From: JAJKIP01 sp040509055
GTDB taxonomy: Bacteria > Bacteroidota > Bacteroidia > Chitinophagales > Chitinophagaceae
Assembly (NCBI GenBank): GCA_040509055.1
Contig: JBEVLT010000065.1
Location: 1-10,578, forward strand
DNA length: 10,578 nt
Direction: 5' to 3'
Numbering within the stretch: the stretch's first letter is position 1; every line of letters begins with the position of its first letter. The notes below the pieces were generated by a model. It did not search any database and had not been told where the DNA came from. It was given only the letters and a program-made list of their open reading frames with translations. Of this stretch, positions 1 to 6,060 are shown one piece after another. Position numbers and translations under genes: made by a program.

Positions 1-64
1 TGCAGAGACGTTGCAGGATTAAGAGAAGGAACATTTCTACAATAAAGAAAAGCCATGGACCTGT

Positions 65-83
65 TGCCGCTTACGATGCGGCA
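65..83. repeat. Short inverted repeat (6-bp stem, 7-nt loop)
   Basis: TGCCGC at 65-70 pairs perfectly with GCGGCA at 78-83 around a 7-nt loop. No T-run follows on either strand, so it does not look like an intrinsic terminator. It lies about 150 bp upstream of a sulfur-amino-acid enzyme gene, where a leader structure would be possible, but I could not match it to a known riboswitch class. It may be chance. Confidence 0.25.
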
Positions 84-196
84 TATAAAGCACACATACG
101 ACCCATCTACCAGCAAACATCAACGGGCTTTACCAGTAGTTGAATCTGCTGTATTCAAAACTACACGCACTATACACAACAGTCCTTCATTTCGCT

Positions 197-204
197 TAGC
201 TTTG
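197..204 (+). promoter_or_regulatory. Bacteroidota -7 box (TAnnTTTG)
   Basis: TAGCTTTG matches the Bacteroidota sigma-ABfr -7 consensus TAnnTTTG exactly. It ends 31 bp before the ATG at 236, a reasonable leader length. No clear -33 TTTG is seen at the expected distance, so the assignment rests on the -7 box and its position. Confidence 0.35.
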
Positions 205-235
205 AAGGGATCATTCAACAGGTCATTTTCATTTG

Positions 236-1444
236 ATGGATAACAATTTTTCTCTTTCCGGCTTTGGCTCGCTTGCCGTGCATGGCGGTCATAAGCCCGA
301 CCCCAATTATGCGCACCTGGTCCCGATCTATGCCAGCAGCACCTATGTATACGATACGGCCGAACAGGGCATGCGCCGGTTTAGCGGGCAGGAAGATGGA
401 TTTATCTACAGCCGCTGGGGCAACCCGACCATGACCGAAGCAGCGGAAAAGATCGCTGCGCTTGAAACGTTTGGCCTGGACATAAAAGTAACAGGCATCC
501 TGCATGCTTCGGGTATGGCTGCTATTTCTACGTTGCTGCTCGCTACCCTGCAAACAGGCGACAAAGTGCTTTCTCATTTTTCCCTGTATGGCGGCACCGA
601 AGAACTGCTGTCGCGGGTGATGCCCCCGCTGGGCATTGAACCGGTGATCACTGACCTGCGCAACCTTGATACGGCAGAAGCTGCGATTAAGGCCGATCCG
701 TCCATCCGCATGCTCTACATTGAAACACCAGCCAACCCCACCATCCAGTGCGTGGATATGGAAGCGCTGGCCAGTCTGGGTAAGCAATACGGGCTGATCG
801 TAGCCTGCGACAATACCTTTGCCACGCCTTACCTGCAGCAACCCTTTCGCTACAACGTTGACTTCGTGGTACACTCCACCACCAAGTTTCTCAATGGGCA
901 TGGCACGGCCATCGGCGGCATCCTGCTGGGCCGCGATGCTGAATTCATGCAAACAAAAGTGACGAAAACACACCGGCTGCTGGGCGGCAATGCCAATCCT
1001 TTCGACGCCTTCCTGCTGATCAACGGGATCAAAACGCTGGAGCTGCGCATGGAACGGCACTGCCAGAATGCTATGGCGACAGCTGCCTACCTGCAGGACC
1101 ATGCCGCCATAGCAAAAGTGAATTATACAGGGCTTGCTTCGCATCCCGATCATGCCGTGGCCATGAAGCAGATGCGGCATCCCGGCGCCATGCTGAGCTT
1201 TGAGCTCAAAACCGGTCTGCAGGGCGGCATCGATTTCATGAACAGGCTGAAGATGTGCGTACGTACTGTTTCGCTCGGCACCTGCGATACGCTGCTCTCG
1301 CATCCGGCATCCATGACGCACTATAGCGTACCGAAAGAAGAAAAAGAAAAATACGGCATCACCGACGGGCTGATCCGGATGAACGTGGGGATTGAAAACC
1401 TGCCGGATATTATCGCCGACCTGGACCAGGCCCTGAATGGATAA
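236..1444 (+). CDS. Cys/Met metabolism PLP-dependent enzyme (gamma-lyase/synthase-like)
   Basis: This 402-residue protein is a PLP enzyme of the Cys/Met transsulfuration family, which performs gamma- or beta-elimination/replacement on cysteine, homocysteine, methionine or activated homoserine in the cytoplasm. The fold is complete: YSR at 58-60 (phosphate contact from the partner subunit), Tyr118, Asp192 in DNTFATPYLQQP (pyridine nitrogen), Lys217 in HSTTKFLNGHG (Schiff base), SLGTCDTLLSHPASMTH at 346-362 and Arg381 (substrate carboxylate). Length is normal for the family. I chose ATG at 236 over the TTG one codon earlier. Aligned to Pseudomonas methionine gamma-lyase from memory, the hallmark Cys116 is Gly120 and Lys240-Asp241 are His246-Arg247. 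Automatic labels such as methionine gamma-lyase are therefore doubtful; cystathionine gamma-lyase/synthase or homoserine sulfhydrylase activity is equally possible. The family call is secure, the substrate is not. Confidence 0.9.
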   Translation: MDNNFSLSGFGSLAVHGGHKPDPNYAHLVPIYASSTYVYDTAEQGMRRFSGQEDGFIYSRWGNPTMTEAAEKIAALETFGLDIKVTGILHASGMAAISTLLLATLQTGDKVLSHFSLYGGTEELLSRVMPPLGIEPVITDLRNLDTAEAAIKADPSIRMLYIETPANPTIQCVDMEALASLGKQYGLIVACDNTFATPYLQQPFRYNVDFVVHSTTKFLNGHGTAIGGILLGRDAEFMQTKVTKTHRLLGGNANPFDAFLLINGIKTLELRMERHCQNAMATAAYLQDHAAIAKVNYTGLASHPDHAVAMKQMRHPGAMLSFELKTGLQGGIDFMNRLKMCVRTVSLGTCDTLLSHPASMTHYSVPKEEKEKYGITDGLIRMNVGIENLPDIIADLDQALNG

Positions 1445-1494
1445 ACAGCGCAGCATAGCAAGTCCTGTTGCCTCCACAATTAATACTATTTGTT

Positions 1495-1944
1495 ATGGAC
1501 ATTACGATCCGAAGAGCCGTACGTGAAGACTGTCCGCGGCTGATGGAACTGGTGCAGGAGCTGGCCGAATACGAAAAGGCGCCGGAACAGGTCACCGTTA
1601 CCCCGGAGCATTTTGAAGAGAGCGGGTTTGGCCCTGCTCCCATCTGGTGGGCGCTTGTAGCCGAAGCCGGTGGCATCATCCAGGGTTTTGCCCTGTATTA
1701 TATCCGCTACTCTACCTGGAAGGGACAGGCCATGTACCTGGAAGACCTGCTGGTCACCCAAACCATGCGGGGCAAAGGCATCGGCAAACTGCTCTTCGAC
1801 CGCCTGATCGAAGAGGCAAGGGAAAAAGGATTGAAACGGATGGTATGGCAGGTGCTGGAGTGGAATGAACCGGCCATTAACTTCTACAAAAAATACAATG
1901 CGAATCTGGATGGAGAGTGGGTGAACTGCTCCATCTACGTGTAG
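1495..1944 (+). CDS. GNAT N-acetyltransferase, SSAT-like (diamine/thialysine type)
   Basis: This 149-residue GNAT enzyme closely resembles spermidine/spermine (or thialysine) N-acetyltransferases, which move acetyl from acetyl-CoA to a primary amine in the cytoplasm. Visible family features are the N-terminal IRRA..EDCPRLMELV..LAEYE (5-27), YLEDLLV with Glu83 (81-87), the acetyl-CoA pyrophosphate loop RGKGIG (92-97) and WNEPAINFYKK (123-133) with Tyr131, matching the catalytic Tyr140 region of human SSAT1. I place the start at ATG 1495 because the family N-terminus begins there; an in-frame TTG at 1468 would add residues without similarity. It lies 50 bp after the PLP enzyme gene in the same direction and may be cotranscribed. 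Polyamines, other diamines or S-aminoethylcysteine are candidate substrates, and the choice cannot be made from sequence. Confidence 0.88.
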   Translation: MDITIRRAVREDCPRLMELVQELAEYEKAPEQVTVTPEHFEESGFGPAPIWWALVAEAGGIIQGFALYYIRYSTWKGQAMYLEDLLVTQTMRGKGIGKLLFDRLIEEAREKGLKRMVWQVLEWNEPAINFYKKYNANLDGEWVNCSIYV

Positions 1945-1957
1945 TGTCAGCTGACAC
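1944..1957. other. 14-bp perfect palindrome at convergent gene ends
   Basis: GTGTCAGCTGACAC is a perfect palindrome covering the last base of the acetyltransferase stop codon, the 2-bp gap, and the fabD stop with its preceding codons. As RNA it could form a 5-bp stem with a 4-nt loop from either strand. There is no flanking T-run. It could be a weak bidirectional terminator or a coincidence. Confidence 0.3.
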
Positions 1958-2837
1958 CGCTTACTTCCACCGTCTTATCGGTTTTCAGGATCAGACCCTG
2001 CAGCACTTTGCCGGGACCAGCCTCGGTGAATTTGGAGGCGCCGTCGGCGATCATGGCCTGCACGCTTTGCGTCCAGCGTACGGCACCTGTCAGCTGTTCT
2101 ATCAGGTTGTGCTTGATCTCTTCCTTATCAAAAATAGCTTTAGCGGCCACATTCTGGTAGATGGCGCAAACCGGCGTATGAAAATTCGTGGACTCGATGG
2201 CTGCCTGCAGCTCTGCCTTTGCCGGTTCCATCAGCGGCGAGTGAAAAGCCCCGCCCACCGGCAATACCAGCGCTCTTTTTGCACCGGCCTTCTTCATCCT
2301 GTCGCAGGCCGTTTCAATACCGCGGAGCGTGCCGCTGATCACCAGCTGGCCCGGGCAGTTGTAATTGGCCGCTACGACTACTTCGCCGGTCTCCTGCCGC
2401 ACCTCTTCGCATACGGCTTCTACTTTCTCGTCGGCCAAACCCAGTACCGCCGCCATTGTAGAGGGATTCAGCTCGCAGGCTTTTTGCATGGCCTTTGCCC
2501 GGATGGCTACCAGCTGCAGGGCGCTGTCGAAGCTAAGCGTACCGTTGGTCACCAACGCAGAAAATTCGCCGAGCGAGTGCCCGGCTACCATATCGGGCCT
2601 GGCGCTATCGATGGTGCGATAGGCAATAACGGAATGAAGAAAAACAGCAGGTTGCGTCACGTTGGTCTGCTTCAGATCTTCTTCACTGCCATGGAGCATG
2701 ATATCTGAAATACGGAAACCCAGCACCTCGTTGGCCTGCTCGAACAATTTTTTGGCAAAGGCACTGTTCTCATAATGCTCTTTTCCCATTCCCGGAAACT
2801 GCGAACCCTGACCGGGAAAAACATAAGCATGCTTCAT
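1947..2837 (-). CDS. fabD: Malonyl-CoA:ACP transacylase FabD
   Basis: FabD transfers malonyl from CoA to acyl carrier protein, feeding type II fatty acid synthesis in the cytoplasm. The 296-residue length is typical. The nucleophile elbow GHSLGE places the catalytic serine at 88, with the catalytic histidine at 199 in GGAFHSPLM. Arg113 in AIRAKAMQ is the malonate carboxylate binder, and Gln248 in LIEQLTGAVRW matches the conserved glutamine. The N-terminal FPGQGSQFPGMG (7-18) is also canonical. The ATG at 2837 gives the standard N-terminus with nothing missing. It is the last gene of the minus-strand run that begins with the PTPS genes, but an 80-bp gap with its own promoter-like box suggests separate expression. 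It ends 2 bp from the convergent acetyltransferase gene. No other fab or acp gene is in the window. Confidence 0.97.
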   Translation of the reverse strand: MKHAYVFPGQGSQFPGMGKEHYENSAFAKKLFEQANEVLGFRISDIMLHGSEEDLKQTNVTQPAVFLHSVIAYRTIDSARPDMVAGHSLGEFSALVTNGTLSFDSALQLVAIRAKAMQKACELNPSTMAAVLGLADEKVEAVCEEVRQETGEVVVAANYNCPGQLVISGTLRGIETACDRMKKAGAKRALVLPVGGAFHSPLMEPAKAELQAAIESTNFHTPVCAIYQNVAAKAIFDKEEIKHNLIEQLTGAVRWTQSVQAMIADGASKFTEAGPGKVLQGLILKTDKTVEVSGVS

Positions 2838-2845
2838 GCGTTCAG

Positions 2846-2852
2846 CAAATTA
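2846..2852 (-). promoter_or_regulatory. Promoter-like TAATTTG box before fabD
   Basis: On the minus strand TAATTTG ends 8 nt before the fabD ATG, and a TTTG (2871-2874) lies 18 bp upstream of it. This resembles a Bacteroidota -33/-7 pair with one base fewer inside the -7 box. The closeness to the ATG would leave almost no leader. Confidence 0.35.
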
Positions 2853-2869
2853 GTACCGACAAAAGTGCC

Positions 2870-2898
2870 ACAAAGAAGCTAAGAAAAAAAATCTTTGT
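2870..2898. repeat. AT-rich inverted repeat between folE and fabD
   Basis: ACAAAGA (2870-2876) and TCTTTGT (2892-2898) are a perfect 7-bp inverted repeat around a 15-nt spacer that contains an A-run. It overlaps the possible -33 element of fabD. It could be a protein-binding site or a weak end for the folE transcript, but in AT-rich sequence it may also be chance. Confidence 0.2.
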
Positions 2899-2917
2899 CC
2901 CGCAATATTTAAAATAA

Positions 2918-3520
2918 TCAGCGGCGGCTGAGGTTGGACGAAATCAGCTTTAAAAATTCGCTCCGGGTGGAATTTTTCTGGAATTCCCCGTCGAAAGCGG
3001 AGGTAGTGGTTTCCGAATTTTGCTTTTGCACGCCCCGCATCATCATGCAGAGGTGCTGCGCTTCGATCACCACGGCCACCCCGATCGGGTTCAGCGTTTC
3101 CTTGATCGCATTCATGATCTCCACCGTCAGCCGCTCCTGCACCTGCAGCCGGCGCGAGTATACATCCACCACGCGGGCGATCTTGCTCAGCCCGGTGATC
3201 CACCCGTTGGGAATATAGGCGATATGCGCCTTACCGAAAAAAGGGAGCATATGGTGTTCGCACATGCTGTACAGCTCTATATCCTTTACCACGATCATTT
3301 CGCTCACGGGTTCGTGAAACTTGGCCGAATTGAGAATGGCATGCGCATCCTGCTGGTATCCCTGCGTGATGAATTGCATGGCTTTGGCCATCCGTTCGGG
3401 CGTTTTGAGCAGCCCTTCGCGATCAGCATCTTCACCGATCAGGCCCAATACCTTCCGGTAGCTGTCTGTAAGCCCGGTGGTTACCGTTTCGTCGTACTGT
3501 TCTGTCTTCTTATATGCCAT
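2918..3520 (-). CDS. folE: GTP cyclohydrolase I FolE
   Basis: FolE converts GTP to 7,8-dihydroneopterin triphosphate, the entry step for folate, tetrahydropterins and queuosine. The 200-residue protein has the full type IA signature: MCEHHMLPFFGKAHIAY (86-102) with zinc ligands Cys87 and His90, and EAQHLCMMMRGV (153-164) with His156 and the third zinc ligand Cys158. GLLKTPERMAKA (36-47) and NSETTTSAFDG (168-178) are also typical. I chose ATG at 3520; the frame stays open 32 codons further, but that part lies inside the upstream gene and has no family similarity. The gene starts 22 bp after a PTPS-family gene on the same strand, so the two are almost certainly cotranscribed. Its product is the PTPS substrate, which makes the cluster biochemically coherent. 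Confidence 0.97.
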   Translation of the reverse strand: MAYKKTEQYDETVTTGLTDSYRKVLGLIGEDADREGLLKTPERMAKAMQFITQGYQQDAHAILNSAKFHEPVSEMIVVKDIELYSMCEHHMLPFFGKAHIAYIPNGWITGLSKIARVVDVYSRRLQVQERLTVEIMNAIKETLNPIGVAVVIEAQHLCMMMRGVQKQNSETTTSAFDGEFQKNSTRSEFLKLISSNLSRR

Positions 3521-3542
3521 GGTATTCCAGGTTAAAAAATGA

Positions 3543-3956
3543 TCAGGCCGGGTATTCCACAAAGTTCCGTGGTGTTTCGTACAGCCTGACCTGCATCTCC
3601 AGCTTTTTGGCAACATGCGGGCGGAGCAGGTTATAGATCACGATCGCAATATTTTCGGCCGTAGGGTTCAGCCTGCTGAATTCTTCGGTATCCAGGTTCA
3701 GGTTGCGGTGATCAAAGCGTTCGTGCACTTCGCGGCGGATCAGCTCCGACAGCTCTTTCATATCCATCACGAACCCGGTTTGTTTATCGGGCTTGCCGAT
3801 CACTTTCACTTCCAGCTCGTAATTGTGGCCGTGGTAATGCGGCAGGGCGCATTTGCCAAACACGTCTTCGTTTTTCCGGTCGTCCCATTTGGGATTGAAT
3901 AACCGGTGTGCGGCATTGAAATGTTCCCGCCGGTATACAGCTACTTTCTTACCCAT
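3543..3956 (-). CDS. 6-pyruvoyl-tetrahydropterin synthase family protein, copy 1
   Basis: This 137-residue enzyme acts on dihydroneopterin triphosphate. Zinc ligands are His17 (HFNAAH), His42 and His44 (HGH). The catalytic residues are Cys36, Asp82 and His83 (FDHRNLN), and Glu127 (YETPRNFVEY) anchors the pterin. Each is offset by exactly six from the rat PTPS residue I recall (Cys42, Asp88, His89, Glu133, His23/48/50), so the core aligns without gaps. The Cys-x5-HGH spacing is that of PTPS-II (tetrahydrobiopterin type), not Cys-x3-HGH of E. coli QueD, although automatic annotation would probably say QueD or 6-carboxytetrahydropterin synthase. ATG 3956 gives the family N-terminus. It sits between its paralog (78 bp upstream) and folE (22 bp downstream). 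The family is certain; the product, 6-pyruvoyl-tetrahydropterin or carboxytetrahydropterin, is inferred. Confidence 0.93.
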   Translation of the reverse strand: MGKKVAVYRREHFNAAHRLFNPKWDDRKNEDVFGKCALPHYHGHNYELEVKVIGKPDKQTGFVMDMKELSELIRREVHERFDHRNLNLDTEEFSRLNPTAENIAIVIYNLLRPHVAKKLEMQVRLYETPRNFVEYPA

Positions 3957-3961
3957 ACCCT

Positions 3962-3968
3962 CAAATTA
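3962..3968 (-). promoter_or_regulatory. Promoter-like TAATTTG box before PTPS copy 1
   Basis: On the minus strand TAATTTG ends 5 nt before the ATG at 3956, within the 78-bp gap between the two PTPS genes. It resembles the box before fabD. A possible TTG lies about 24 bp further upstream. If active, it would give an almost leaderless message for PTPS copy 1 and folE. Confidence 0.28.
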
Positions 3969-4034
3969 CGTAAAATATCCCTTGCCGGGATGCAACAGGT
4001 AACAGTCAATCCATCAAATGGTTCGGCGTTATGG

Positions 4035-4445
4035 TCACTCCCCGTAATATTCCACGTAGATACGCGGGGTTTCATACAGTTTGATGCAATGAAGCGATAC
4101 GGCTGCCGGGAGGTGTGGCGCCAGTTGCTGCCAGATGCCGATGGCCAGGTTTTCCGTACTGCACATTTTCCCCTTCATAAAATCCACGTCGATATTCAGG
4201 TTGCGGTGGTCCAGCTTTTCGATCACCTGCTCGTTGATGATCGTGCTCAGCCGTTTTACATCAAAAACAAACCCCGTATCGGGATCGGGATCTCCCTTTA
4301 CCGTTACAAAAAGCTCGTAATTATGACCATGCCAGTTCTCGTTGGCACATTTTCCGAACACTTCTTCATTCTTCTCATGGCTCCAGCCGGGATTGTACAG
4401 CTTATGGGCGGCATTGAAATGTTCGGCTCTTGTCAGGTACACCAT
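4035..4445 (-). CDS. 6-pyruvoyl-tetrahydropterin synthase family protein, copy 2
   Basis: This 136-residue paralog of the next gene downstream matches it at roughly half of aligned positions by eye. It keeps the full active site: zinc histidines 14, 39 and 41, Cys33 in FGKCANENWHGH, Asp79-His80 in LDHRNLN, and Glu125 in YETPRIYVEY. The Cys-x5-HGH spacing again indicates the PTPS-II type. The loop between Cys and HGH (ANENW) differs from copy 1 (ALPHY), and SerThrGlu replaces ThrAlaGlu near residue 97. I prefer ATG at 4445 over an in-frame start at 4466, because the family N-terminus begins there and the earlier start would overlap a -7 box. It is the first gene of the minus-strand pterin run and diverges from mqnB. 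No active-site loss is seen, so it is probably functional. Confidence 0.92.
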   Translation of the reverse strand: MVYLTRAEHFNAAHKLYNPGWSHEKNEEVFGKCANENWHGHNYELFVTVKGDPDPDTGFVFDVKRLSTIINEQVIEKLDHRNLNIDVDFMKGKMCSTENLAIGIWQQLAPHLPAAVSLHCIKLYETPRIYVEYYGE

Positions 4446-4554
4446 ATTCCGTAAAATGTGGCGCAAAGTTATAGTAATTCAGGTTTATACACGAACACGG
4501 GCAAGCCGCCGCCGATTGACCTGGAAATACGAATTTTGCACCGATACCACAAGC
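4446..4554. other. Divergent intergenic region between PTPS copy 2 and mqnB
   Basis: This 109-bp gap must hold the promoters of both the pterin run (minus) and the mqnB-mqnD pair (plus). The minus side has a clean -7 box (4464-4471). The plus side has only a loose candidate, a TTGAC at 4516-4520 and a TA-rich TTTTG at 4528-4538, ending about 16 nt before the mqnB ATG. I see no operator-like palindrome. Confidence 0.5.
4464..4471 (-). promoter_or_regulatory. Bacteroidota -7 box before PTPS copy 2
   Basis: On the minus strand TAACTTTG matches TAnnTTTG exactly and ends 18 nt before the ATG at 4445. No good -33 TTTG lies at the usual 19-21 bp. The position supports the 4445 start and marks this as the likely head of the pterin transcript. 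Confidence 0.45.
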
Positions 4555-5205
4555 ATGAACTGTTTAATCATTGCCGCCACGGCCCGTGAAATTGCGCCCT
4601 TCCTGGACCAGTACCGCCACACCCCTCCGGAATGGACAGCCGGTATTGACGTGCTGATCGCAGGCATCGGTCTTACGGCCACTACCTATCACCTTACCCG
4701 CCAGCTGGGCCTGAAACGGCCGGATCTCGTGATCCAGGCAGGAATTGCCGGCAGCTTCGACCGGGAAATACCGCCTGGTACCGTCGTAGCCGTAGGACAG
4801 GACGCTATTGCCGATGAAAGCGTGGTGGAGGCCGGCAGGCTGCGAACGCTATCCGACCTGGGCCTTGTAGCGCCGGACCAGCACCCGTACAAAAACGGTT
4901 GGCTCGTGAACCCGGATAAAAAGATCGCTGCAGATCACCAGCTACGGGCTGTAAAGGCCATCTCGGTCAACCAGATCACGACCGATCCGCGGATGATCGT
5001 CCTTTACGAAGAGACCTTCTCTCCAGCCATCGAAAGTATGGAAGGGGCAGCGCTGCATTATGTATGCCTGTCGGAAAACATCCCGTTCCTGCAGTTGCGA
5101 AGCATCTCCAACTACATCGGCGAAAGAGATAAAACAAAATGGAGGATGCCGGCGGCCATTCAGAACCTGAACAAAACGCTGGTCGATTTGTTGCAAACCT
5201 TATAA
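4555..5205 (+). CDS. mqnB: Futalosine hydrolase MqnB
   Basis: MqnB splits futalosine into dehypoxanthine futalosine and hypoxanthine, a step of the futalosine route to menaquinone. The 216-residue protein is a nucleoside-phosphorylase/hydrolase-fold enzyme related to MTA/SAH nucleosidase. It shows VLIAGIGLTATTYHL (33-47), IQAGIAGSF (60-68), the ribose-binding SMEGAALHYVCL (161-172) with Glu163, and LRSISNYIGERDKTKW (181-196). Asn187 stands where MTA/SAH nucleosidases have a catalytic Asp; RxxSN is, as I recall, usual in futalosine hydrolases. ATG 4555 begins directly at the first strand of the fold; the open frame further upstream runs through the divergent promoter region and is not coding. 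mqnD follows after 9 bp, which strongly supports the assignment over a generic nucleosidase. Confidence 0.9.
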   Translation: MNCLIIAATAREIAPFLDQYRHTPPEWTAGIDVLIAGIGLTATTYHLTRQLGLKRPDLVIQAGIAGSFDREIPPGTVVAVGQDAIADESVVEAGRLRTLSDLGLVAPDQHPYKNGWLVNPDKKIAADHQLRAVKAISVNQITTDPRMIVLYEETFSPAIESMEGAALHYVCLSENIPFLQLRSISNYIGERDKTKWRMPAAIQNLNKTLVDLLQTL

Positions 5206-5214
5206 CTCCCGTTC

Positions 5215-6060
5215 ATGAAGCTGAGCCTTGGATTTTCGCCCTGTCCCAACGATACGTTTATCTTCGATGCGCTGGTCAATAAAAAGATCGATACGGAAGG
5301 GCTGGATGTCGATGTGCACCTGGAAGATGTGGAAACCCTGAACCAATGGACGCTGCAGGGCCGGCTGGACATTACCAAGCTCAGCTTTCCCGCCTTTTTC
5401 CAGGCTGCTGAGCATTATGGGCTGCTGGATGCAGGCAGCGCCCTGGGCAAAGGGGTTGGTCCCCTGTTGATATCCGCGCAGGATGCCAGCCGTTACCAGG
5501 AAGCCGCTGCGGTACACCAATCATCTATTGCCCTGCCGGGCATTCATACAACGGCCAACCTGCTTTTCAGCTTTGCCTGGCCCCAGGCCCTGAACAGGCA
5601 GTACATGATCTTCTCGGCTATTGAAGACGCCGTGCTCAACGGCGATGCGGAACTGGGGGTGATCATCCACGAGAACCGGTTTACCTATGCGCAAAAGGGC
5701 CTGCATAAAGTAATGGACCTGGGCGAATACTGGGAAACGAAAATGAAAGTGCCGATCCCGCTTGGGGGCATTGCAGCAAAAAGGGAACTGGGAACTGAAA
5801 TTGCTTCGCTGGTAAACCGGCTGATCCGCAAAAGCCTTGCCTATGCTTTTGACCATTACCCGCTCATCACCGGTTATGTCAAGCAGCATTCGCAGGCCAT
5901 GAGTGAAGAAGTGATGCGTAGTCACATCGACCTGTATGTAAATGATTACAGCCTTTCACTGGGTGCAGAAGGCCGGAATGCTGTCAAAACCCTGCACGGC
6001 ATTTTCCTTGCCGCCCGCGGTACAGCCGGTACCGTTTCGGGCGATGATCTATTTCTTTAA
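5215..6060 (+). CDS. mqnD: 1,4-dihydroxy-6-naphthoate synthase MqnD
   Basis: MqnD converts cyclic dehypoxanthine futalosine to 1,4-dihydroxy-6-naphthoate, the last bicyclic precursor before prenylation in futalosine-dependent menaquinone synthesis. The 281-residue protein has the periplasmic-binding-protein-like fold of the MqnA/MqnD family. It shows the family start KLSLGFSPCPNDTFIF (2-17), DITKLSFPA (52-60), a GKGVGPLLIS glycine loop (78-87), and GVIIHENRFTY (148-158), where His152 matches the proposed catalytic histidine. ATG 5215 lies 9 bp after mqnB, so the two form an operon. MqnA and MqnC are not in the window and must be encoded elsewhere if the pathway works. The last 12 bp overlap the 3' end of the convergent photolyase gene. 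Confidence 0.95.
   Translation: MKLSLGFSPCPNDTFIFDALVNKKIDTEGLDVDVHLEDVETLNQWTLQGRLDITKLSFPAFFQAAEHYGLLDAGSALGKGVGPLLISAQDASRYQEAAAVHQSSIALPGIHTTANLLFSFAWPQALNRQYMIFSAIEDAVLNGDAELGVIIHENRFTYAQKGLHKVMDLGEYWETKMKVPIPLGGIAAKRELGTEIASLVNRLIRKSLAYAFDHYPLITGYVKQHSQAMSEEVMRSHIDLYVNDYSLSLGAEGRNAVKTLHGIFLAARGTAGTVSGDDLFL

Larger units (their letters stand above)
1..235. other. Left-edge intergenic region
   Basis: I see no convincing gene here. One + strand frame runs from the edge to a TAA at 20-22 and could be the last six codons of an upstream gene, but that is too short to judge. A 62-codon frame (55-243) overlaps the start of the PLP enzyme gene and has no recognisable motif, so I treat it as chance. 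The stretch is visibly more AT-rich than the flanking genes. It holds a small hairpin (65-83) and a promoter-like box (197-204), which are listed separately. Confidence 0.55.

Noticed and set aside
1..110. Possible SAM riboswitch upstream of the sulfur amino acid enzyme
   Set aside because: The text near 17-30 (GGATTAAGAGAAGG) and the hairpin at 65-83 faintly recall a SAM-I leader, but the conserved GGAGGGA core and the GCAACC segment are missing and no terminator follows.
215..1477. Long antisense open frame of 420 codons opposite the PLP enzyme gene
   Set aside because: It mirrors a well-supported gene, has no recognisable domain, and contains low-complexity runs such as consecutive Phe. 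It is a shadow of GC-biased codons.
1917..2708. 263-codon + strand frame opposite fabD
   Set aside because: fabD has complete catalytic motifs on the other strand; this frame has no family features and starts inside the acetyltransferase gene.
3521..3616. N-terminal extension of folE by 32 residues
   Set aside because: It would lie within the 3' end of PTPS copy 1 and has no GTP cyclohydrolase similarity; ATG 3520 gives the normal protein.
3906..4454. 182-codon + strand frame opposite PTPS copy 2
   Set aside because: It is antisense to a gene with all catalytic residues present and has no recognisable motif.
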